Shown: one piece after another, positions 58,498-64,000 of the stretch
Position numbering within the stretch: position 1 is the first letter of the stretch
How the letters are laid out: the number at the start of each line of letters is the position of its first letter
Assembly: GCA_040357565.1 (NCBI GenBank)
Contig: JBDODJ010000005.1
Strand: one strand, 5' to 3'
Source of the DNA: Cercozoa sp. M6MM
Lineage: Eukaryota; Endomyxa: Ascetosporea
DNA length: 64,000 bases
Program-made: the position numbers and the translations under genes
The notes under the pieces: generated by a model
What the model saw: only the letters and a program-made list of their open reading frames with translations
What the model was told of the DNA's origin: nothing
Databases searched by the model: none

Positions 58498-61087
58498 CTA
58501 TTCCGTGGCAGTGGCGCCGGCGACCTCGTCGGCCCAGTTGCCCCAGAGACGCTCGTCCTTCTCTGCGCCGTTCATCTGCACAAAACAAGTAGTGCCTAGC
58601 TAGGGTGAAAGACAGGGAGAGGGAGGGCAAAGGCTACGTTGGCCAGCTGCAGGAAGCAGTCGTAGACGGCGAGTTCCTCGCGCAGGAGGCAGCGCACGTG
58701 CCGCATGTGGCGCAGCTCGCGCTCAGCCTGTCGCGCGTTCTCGCCGTCCTTCTGCTGCTCCATGCGCGTCAGGAGACTCTCGGTGAGGTGCAGGATCTGT
58801 GCCACGTTGCCCATGCTCTGCTGCAGCATCTCCTTGGTCTTGTGCAGCGCCGCCTCGCGCGAGCCCAGCTCGCCCGTGGCCTGAGTAATGGGGAGGGGGG
58901 TAAAGGAGCAAAGAGTGGGGGGGGGGTAACACACCTGGTTGAAAGAGGCAGCGTGCTGGTACTGCAGCACACGGCGCAGGTCGCCGCGATGCACGCGCTG
59001 CAGGATGCGCTCGCCTTTGACTCGCGCCGCGATGCGCAGCGGCAGGATCACGCCGTGTGCCATCGGGTTCTCCGGCTGAGGTGTAGGGTAAAAGAGGGGT
59101 TAAGCAGGGAGAAGGTGGTAAAAGGAGGGGTACACTCTGGGTGGGCACAGTGAGTTCGCGCAGCGGCTCAGACGACACATCGCGATTCTCGCCGGCGTCG
59201 GTCTGCTTGGCCACAGTCTCGGCATCGGCACTGGTCCACTTGCGCAGCAGCTCCATCGCCGCCGTGTCAAGTCGCGTTACAAAGGGCTCTGGGGCAACGG
59301 GAGTAACGGGGAACGGTCAAGGGGGTAAGGGGTAAGGGGTAAAGAGGGTAGGGGTAAGGGGTAAAGAGGGTAAGGGTAAAGGGAGTAAGGGGCAAAGGGG
59401 GCAAAGGGGTAAGGGGGCAAAGAGGGCAAAGGGGAAGGGTAAAGGGGTAAGGGTAAAGGAGTAGAGAGGTAAAGGAGTAGAGAGGTAGAGGGGTAGAGGG
59501 GTAGAGGGGTAGAGGGGTAGAGGGAACTAGGGACAGCAAGAGGCACCAGTCTCCAGAGCATTGTCCGACAGCGCGAGCAATTCGGCCGAGTTGCCGCTCT
59601 TGTCGCCCTTACCTGTGGGGAGGGGCAAAGGGGTAAGGGAGGGGCAAAGGGGTAAGGGAGGGGCNNNNNNNNNNGGGAGGGGCAAAGGGGTAAGGGAGGG
59701 GCAAAGGGGTAAGGGAGGGGCAAGGGGTGGGGGAGGTAGAACCGCCGCACTCGCCCGTGTTGAGCAGGTTGTCGAGCGAGGAGGCCGAGTTTCGCAGCTT
59801 GAGCACATCGCCGACCTGGAGGTCGCGCGTGGCCTTGAGCACCAGGTGATCGTCCTGCCACTCGACGGCGACGTTGGCGTCCTGCTCCAGATAGGCCGGG
59901 TGCAACTGGTCCAGGAACGGCACGTACACCTTGGCCTGCTCCGTCGTTAGTGTGCGTGACCACCTGGGGTGGGGGAGGGTAGGGACAAAGGGTAGGGGTA
60001 CAGGGTGGGCAGGGCCAAGGAGTTTCGAGGTAAAGTGGGGTAGGGGATACCACGTAGCCAGCAAGCGACCCCAAGTGAGCGGGTTTGGCATGACACTGTC
60101 GACGCTGTCAGCGACACCGGCGGCGTTGCGCTGCACGGTGGCCGCAAAGGTCTGCATCGTGCTGCTGGCAAAGTTGTGCTGCACCATGCACAGGTGCATC
60201 AGTGCCGACGCCGGCAGCAGCACCTGTCGCTTCTTGGGCTGCCAGAAGAAGGGCAAGTTCTCCACCTGTGCCTGCGACGGCATCAGCGGCAGATACGACG
60301 CCCTGCAGTAGGGGGGGGGGGGTAAAGCATAGAGGGGTAGATGGTGACAGGGAGGTGCACCAGAACAAGTCGGTGGCACCAGCGAACTTCTTGGTGTGCA
60401 CACGACGCTGCAGGTCGACGTTCCAGGCAGCGAAAGCGACAGGTGCCAACTGCTCGCGCATGGCAGCGTCCAGGTCGCCATGCAGCAGACCGAGGTTCGA
60501 ACACAGGTCATTCACGGTCATTGCCGCCAGCTTGGACTGCTTGAGCACTGAGTGCGCGTCCAGCAGCAGCGACGTCGGCACCTTCAGCAATTCCTCGCCG
60601 CTCTTGACACCCTGCATAACAACCCAAAAACTAAACTCAACCAAACTCAAAGCAACTCAACTAAACTCAAAGCAACCCAGTCCAAAGTAACTCAACTCAA
60701 AGAGACTCAGCTCAGCTCAATTCAAGCAAAGCAACTCAACTCAACTCAAAACAAAGCAACGCACCTGCTGACAACGCAAACCGCGACGCACGCAATCGAA
60801 GTTGTCGGCCGTCTCTTCGGGCGCAACTACGGACGACTGCAGCCGTCCAACGAATCAACCACATAAGATAAGCAAACACACAATGTCAATGGGGGGGGGG
60901 GTGGGGGGGGGGGGGGGGGTACGAGATCGCCGCCGTTCTTGCTAAGGGTATCGCGTGCCATCTCGAACGCCTATGTGAAGTTAAGCTGTTGCTGACGCAT
61001 GGTGTAGCAGCAAACCACTGTTCTTACCGTGGCGAATGCCGAGTTCGAGTTCCAGCGACGCTGCGCAGCGCGCGCGCGAATCTGCAT
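58498..61087 (-). CDS. SET-domain protein-lysine methyltransferase (RLSMT/SETD3-6 type)
   Basis: The protein is predicted to methylate lysines of a non-histone target using SAM. The start gives MQIRARAAQRRWNSNSAF, an Arg-rich, acid-free segment that could direct import into an organelle. The split SET domain follows: DCVRRGLRCQQGVKSGEELL then KVPTSLLL (the GxGxxA-like and GExLLxIP region), an inserted helical iSET region (AAMREQLAPVAFAAW; VLLPASALMHLCMV), NPLTWGRLLATWY, and the post-insert core VPFLDQLHPAYLEQDANVAV, LVLKATRDLQVGDVLKLRNS, SSLDNLLNTGE. The C-terminal half matches the Rubisco-LSMT substrate-binding helical domain (MAHGVILPLRIAARVKGERI; LTRMEQQKDGENARQAEREL) and ends EVAGATATE. 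The usual N-H-S/x motif reads QLHPAYLEQDAN, and the GxxY tyrosine seems replaced, so catalysis should be tested. Introns carry G-rich (plus strand) minisatellites. Confidence 0.8.
59285..59525 (-). repeat. GGGGTAAGGGGTAAAGAGGG minisatellite
   Basis: About 240 bp of degenerate GGGGTAA, GGGTAAAGAGG and AGAGGTAGAGGGG units fill one intron of the SET gene. In the sense strand it is C-rich (CCCCTTACC). Confidence 0.9.
59620..59730 (-). repeat. GGGAGGGGCAAAGGGGTAA repeat with a 10-N gap
   Basis: A 19-bp unit repeats on both sides of ten Ns (59,665-59,674) in an intron of the SET gene. It is one of two gaps in the window not in a GT/AC tract on both sides. Confidence 0.9.
60625..60765 (-). repeat. 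AACTCAACTC-type repeat in an intron
   Basis: Degenerate units of AACTCAAC and CTCAAAGCAACTCAA fill an intron of the SET gene; the sense strand reads GAGTTGAGTTG. It is different in sequence from every other repeat in the window. Confidence 0.8.
60890..60920. repeat. Poly-G run
   Basis: Roughly thirty consecutive G with one T interruption in an intron of the SET gene, directly after the exon ending NGGDL in the sense direction. Confidence 0.85.
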
Positions 61088-61504
61088 CAACCTGCTTCGA
61101 GGCATTGTACTCCCGCGTGTGCTAACACTCAATTCTACACACAAGTGTGCTTTAAAGCCGCCGGCGGCCTGTGCACAGCTGTCGCGGAATGCTGATCTCG
61201 GGACAGTCAAAACTGAACATTTGTGGAATCGAATTCATCTATGCTCGACTACTCTATCCATCGATGTCCTTTGTCATACTGTGGGCGTACTAGCCCGGGA
61301 CTTTAACGGAATCGAGAGGTTAACTTGCTCTTGTGACCCACCCCAGACTGGTGCAGGGGAACTACATAGTTGGTTTCCTAGAAGACTCAACTGGCTAGCT
61401 AACTTGCTCGTGCTGGCTTAGTTCGGCCATTTTCGGGAAGTGAATACAAAAAAACAACTAGCGATGGGAGAGCGACACCTCAATACAAGGAAGTCTATTC
61501 CTTT
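61088..61504. other. Intergenic between Tim and SET genes
   Basis: About 417 bp between two leftward genes. Short ORFs only. Confidence 0.4.
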
Positions 61505-61855
61505 TTAGTGGTCCGACGAACGCTGCGTACAAACAAAGCAAAGTCTTGGTGCAGAGCAAAAGAGACACATACGCTTAAAATTTTCGGTACCTCGGCCAGG
61601 TAGGTGGCAGCCTTGATGTAGTTGGCGGCGCACTTGCTCAGGCAGGCCTCCTCGCTTGACGAGAGAGACGAGCTGCTGGACGAGGCGTCCACGCACTTGT
61701 CCCAGCACGCCGACGTGATCTTGATCATCGTCTCTGCGGCCAAAATCATTGAACAAAAGAAACCACAAAACAAAACAAAATATACGCGTCAGGTAGGACT
61801 GCTGCTGGAGCTGCATCAGCTGCTGCTGAACGGCCGCGACGTCAGCCTTGGACAT
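61505..61855 (-). CDS. Small Tim chaperone, Tim8/Tim13-like
   Basis: Small Tims form hexamers in the mitochondrial intermembrane space that escort hydrophobic precursors. Three exons give MSKADVAAVQQQLMQLQQQS, then IKITSACWDKCVDASSSSSS, EEACLSKCAANYIKAATYLA, and a five-residue last exon RSSDH before TAA (61,505-61,507). The twin CX3C motifs (CWDKC and CLSKC) are separated by 16 residues, the family spacing. The total, about 85 residues, is normal. The CWDKC form is most like Tim8/Tim13; which of the two cannot be decided. An unusual Ser-rich stretch fills the loop between the cysteine pairs. Confidence 0.9.
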   Translation of the reverse strand: MSKADVAAVQQQLMQLQQQSYLTRIFCFVLWFLLFNDFGRRDDDQDHVGVLGQVRGRLVQQLVSLVKRGGLPEQVRRQLHQGCHLPGRGTENFKRMCLFCSAPRLCFVCTQRSSDH

Positions 61856-62025
61856 GGTTGATTCGGGTGTATCGGGACGCACGGAGCACAGCGAAACGCG
61901 GGCCGCGAACACAACAACTTTTTGTGTGATGAGCCGGAGCCAGCTCGGTGCTTGAGCCGGACTAAAAAAGCGAATGGCTGACGCTCCAGGCTGTGTGAAC
62001 GCGTGTGTTTCTGTATGCGGGCGTA

Positions 62026-63351
62026 ATGAGTGTTGGTGAGAAGCGCGCTCGCGCGGAGTCAGAACACATTGTGGATGATCCACAAGGAAGGCAAGACAAT
62101 GCACAGATGATTGATCTCACGGTCAACTCGCCGCCGCCGGCCAAGCGAAGAAGGCAGATGGAAGTAGCAGCAGCAGCCAGCACGAGTGACATGGACATCG
62201 GTAGTGATAGCGACGAAGAAGGCGAGATTGTCGAGCAGGTGAACCAGGCCGTGCGAAAGGGCAGCAGCAACAGCGACAGCGACAGTGACGACGACGTGCA
62301 GTCGCTGCTGGCGCGACTCGACGCCGAGATCTCGGCAAAGCAAGCCACGGTGACGAATATTTCTGCGCGTGCCTCGCCGCCCAAAAAGAGCACGCAGGTC
62401 TTTCTCAAGAAGAAAGTGACACGGTAGCTTGTGTCATTCCTTTTCTAGCTTTGACTGTGTTCTGTACTATCTCTGTTCTGTACTATCTCTGTTCTGTACT
62501 GATTCTGTTCTGTATTGACTGTATTGGTGTGTGTGTGTGTGTGTGTGTGCTAACAGGTACTACCAAGAGAACTCGAGCACAGTGACACCGCTGCCCAAAT
62601 GTTTCGCGTGCAACGGACTGGGACACATGCGCGACGAGTGCCCTGTAGCACGCCTTGGCGAGCAGTGCTTCCTGTGCGGCCACCGAGGACACAACAACGA
62701 GAGCTGTCCGCAACGCGTGTGTCACAAGTGTCTACGCGAGGGACACAGCGCGAACCAGTGCACGTCTAGACGTGCCGCCAAGGTGGTGCTGTGCATACGC
62801 TGCGGCTCGGGTGATCACCAAGTGCACCAATGCGCCGAGGAGCTCTCACGACGCATGCCAGGACTCACGTGCATCACGTGCGGCAAGACTGTACCCTTCC
62901 CCTGTGTTACTCCCTCTTATCCGTATCACCTTTTACTCTTTACGTCTTGGGAGTAGGGTCACGCGAACTGCAGCGCCAAGAGTCGAAAGTGCAAGCGCAT
63001 CTGCGCATGTTTCAGCTGCGGCAGTAGGAGGCACACGGTGGCCACATGTCCGCATTTTGAGCCGATGGACCTCCCCACCGTGCTGGCTGGTCTTGCCTCT
63101 GCCTACAACCGTCACAGGAGGCGTACTCTACTTTCTTTGTCTGCTGTCTTCTGTTATCTGATGAAAGCAATGCATTTTTAGCAAGAGGACCGAAACTTTG
63201 CTTCAACTGCAACCAGCCCGGCCACGAGCGTCGCGACTGCCCGAATGCGCTGCGAAGGGCACCGTCCAGAGACTACTACTCGGGCGGCAATCGCAACAAC
63301 CGCGGCTTCAACAACCGCAACGGGCCCTCACGTTACCGTCGGAACCGGTGA
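62026..63351 (+). CDS. CCHC zinc-knuckle protein, Air1/Air2/ZCCHC7-like
   Basis: The protein is a likely RNA-binding subunit of a TRAMP-type nuclear polyadenylation complex that feeds RNAs to the exosome. The first exon gives MSVGEKRARAESEHIVDDP, PPPAKRRRQ (basic, NLS-like), a Ser/Asp-rich acidic segment and DDDVQSLLARLDAEISAKQA. Further exons carry seven zinc knuckles: CFACNGLGHMRDEC, CFLCGHRGHNNESC, CHKCLREGHSANQC, CIRCGSGDHQVHQC, CITCGK...GHANC (split by an intron), CFSCGSRRHTVATC and CFNCNQPGHERRDC. The C-terminus is Arg/Asn/Gly-rich (NNRGFNNRNGPSRYRRNR). Acidic N-terminus plus a knuckle array fits Air/ZCCHC7, although those usually have four or five. The stop is at 63,349-63,351, deduced from the frame of the last knuckle. 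Confidence 0.87.
62455..62525 (+). repeat. 17-bp tandem repeat TCTGTTCTGTACTATC in an intron
   Basis: Three to four copies of a TCTGTTCTGTACTATC-like unit fill the first intron of the CCHC gene, just before a short GT run and the acceptor. Confidence 0.85.
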
Positions 63352-63792
63352 AACTCGTCGACCTCCAGTACGCTACGGTCCCGTCCGGTCAACGCAACTG
63401 GCAAACGTAAGCGTGGCGAACGCAACTAACTAGCTCGACTAAAGCACTGGTACGTACAGCCAGCGTATCGTGTCGTCACAACATTTTGAACTCGACTGAA
63501 GCGAACGGCGCGACACGACTCAGTCGAGTTCACGCGAGCGAAGGTGCCAGTGCAATTCGTGTGCGTGACAGTGATTCGATTCCAGTTTGACCCAATTCAA
63601 TTGCAATCCGTAAATGAGCTACTAGCTTAGTTGCATCGCAAGATGATCGAATTCCTCCCACTTCGGGTCAGGTCAGAGTCACTGGCAGATGACCGGATTT
63701 GGTTGATTTCGGCCTAACAGCACGGTAAGTATATAAGGAGCTTCAGGACGTTGCCCACAACGAGACCAAGCGCGCACTGCAGTACACTCGAC
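63352..63792. other. Intergenic between CCHC gene and last gene
   Basis: About 440 bp between two rightward genes. No gene recognised. Confidence 0.4.
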
Positions 63793-63983
63793 ATGAGCAG
63801 GGTTTGCAAACCACAGGGTGCTTCAGTTCTTGCAGCGTGTGTCATTTTGGTTTCCAGCCAGGAGAACATTCTCAGATCGTCAACGACAATGCCAACCTCG
63901 ACGGCGCCGCGGAGCTTGTTGGTGCCCTGTTGGTTGAGCATGAACTCGGAAAACCGGACAGCGACGTTGCTTATGATTCTTTG
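63793..63983 (+). CDS. 5' exons of an unknown gene, partial
   Basis: ATG AGC AGG at 63,793 is followed by a possible 54-bp intron and an exon from about 63,858 that reads PGEHSQIVNDNANLDGAAEL, VGALLVEHELGKPDSDVAYD and SL, then a GTAAGT donor at 63,984. The phases fit and the exon has no stop, but the protein is not recognised from this fragment, and it runs off the window. Confidence 0.45.
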
Positions 63984-64000
63984 GTAAGTTATTTTGTCCG

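Overview
This window is nuclear DNA from an intron-rich microbial eukaryote. Genes are broken by many short introns (about 40-150 bp, GT...AG), intergenic spaces are short, coding exons are GC-rich, and introns carry long (GT/AC)n tracts and C-rich tails. I count about 26 protein genes, roughly one per 2.5 kb, on both strands. I saw no rRNA, tRNA, CRISPR array or recognisable transposon. The lineage cannot be fixed from the sequence alone. A heterotrimeric G-protein beta subunit, a kinesin-like protein, a spastin-like ATPase, mitochondrial methylcrotonyl-CoA carboxylase and a small Tim chaperone are compatible with many free-living or parasitic protists or early-branching opisthokonts. Nine runs of N (five of 10, four of exactly 100) show that this is a draft scaffold, and nearly all lie inside simple repeats.

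Layout, left to right: BCS1 AAA chaperone (-, cut by the window edge); a very large ArfGEF with MABP-like repeats, a Sec7 domain, a PH domain and a FYVE-like zinc finger (+, 1.7-10.2 kb); transketolase (-, 10.6-14.2 kb), whose TPP-binding exon lies in the opposite orientation to the rest of the gene; LSm8 (-) and an RRM/RS-domain protein (+) sharing a promoter region; two unrecognised Arg/Pro-rich genes (-, 17.2-22.4 kb); UDP-glucose 6-dehydrogenase and RanGAP (-), each truncated by the same 100-N gap; G-protein beta (-) and methylcrotonyl-CoA carboxylase beta (+), divergent; a zinc-less MDR oxidoreductase (-); a SURP/G-patch splicing factor (+); an NT-C2/coiled-coil protein (+); a MIT-AAA spastin-like ATPase (+); a long coiled-coil kinesin-like protein with an apparently degenerate motor (+, 42.9-48.2 kb); a SAM methyltransferase (-); an orphan Lys/Arg-rich gene (+); a Nup35/Nup53-type nucleoporin (-); two orphan multi-pass membrane proteins (+); a putatively myristoylated orphan (-); a SET-domain lysine methyltransferase (-); a Tim8/Tim13-type chaperone (-); a seven-knuckle CCHC protein resembling Air1/ZCCHC7 (+); and the first exons of an unknown gene.

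The genes do not form an operon or pathway cluster. They are mainly housekeeping functions: RNA processing (LSm8, RS protein, SURP/G-patch, CCHC knuckles), membrane traffic (Sec7/FYVE), cytoskeleton (spastin, kinesin-like), nuclear transport (RanGAP, Nup35), mitochondrial biogenesis (BCS1, Tim) and metabolism (transketolase, UGDH, MCC). The most unusual points are the reversed transketolase exon bounded by inverted dinucleotide tracts, the MABP-Sec7-PH-FYVE architecture, and the kinesin-like protein without a P-loop. Exon boundaries were worked out by eye from splice motifs and frame continuity, so gene spans are more reliable than individual junctions.
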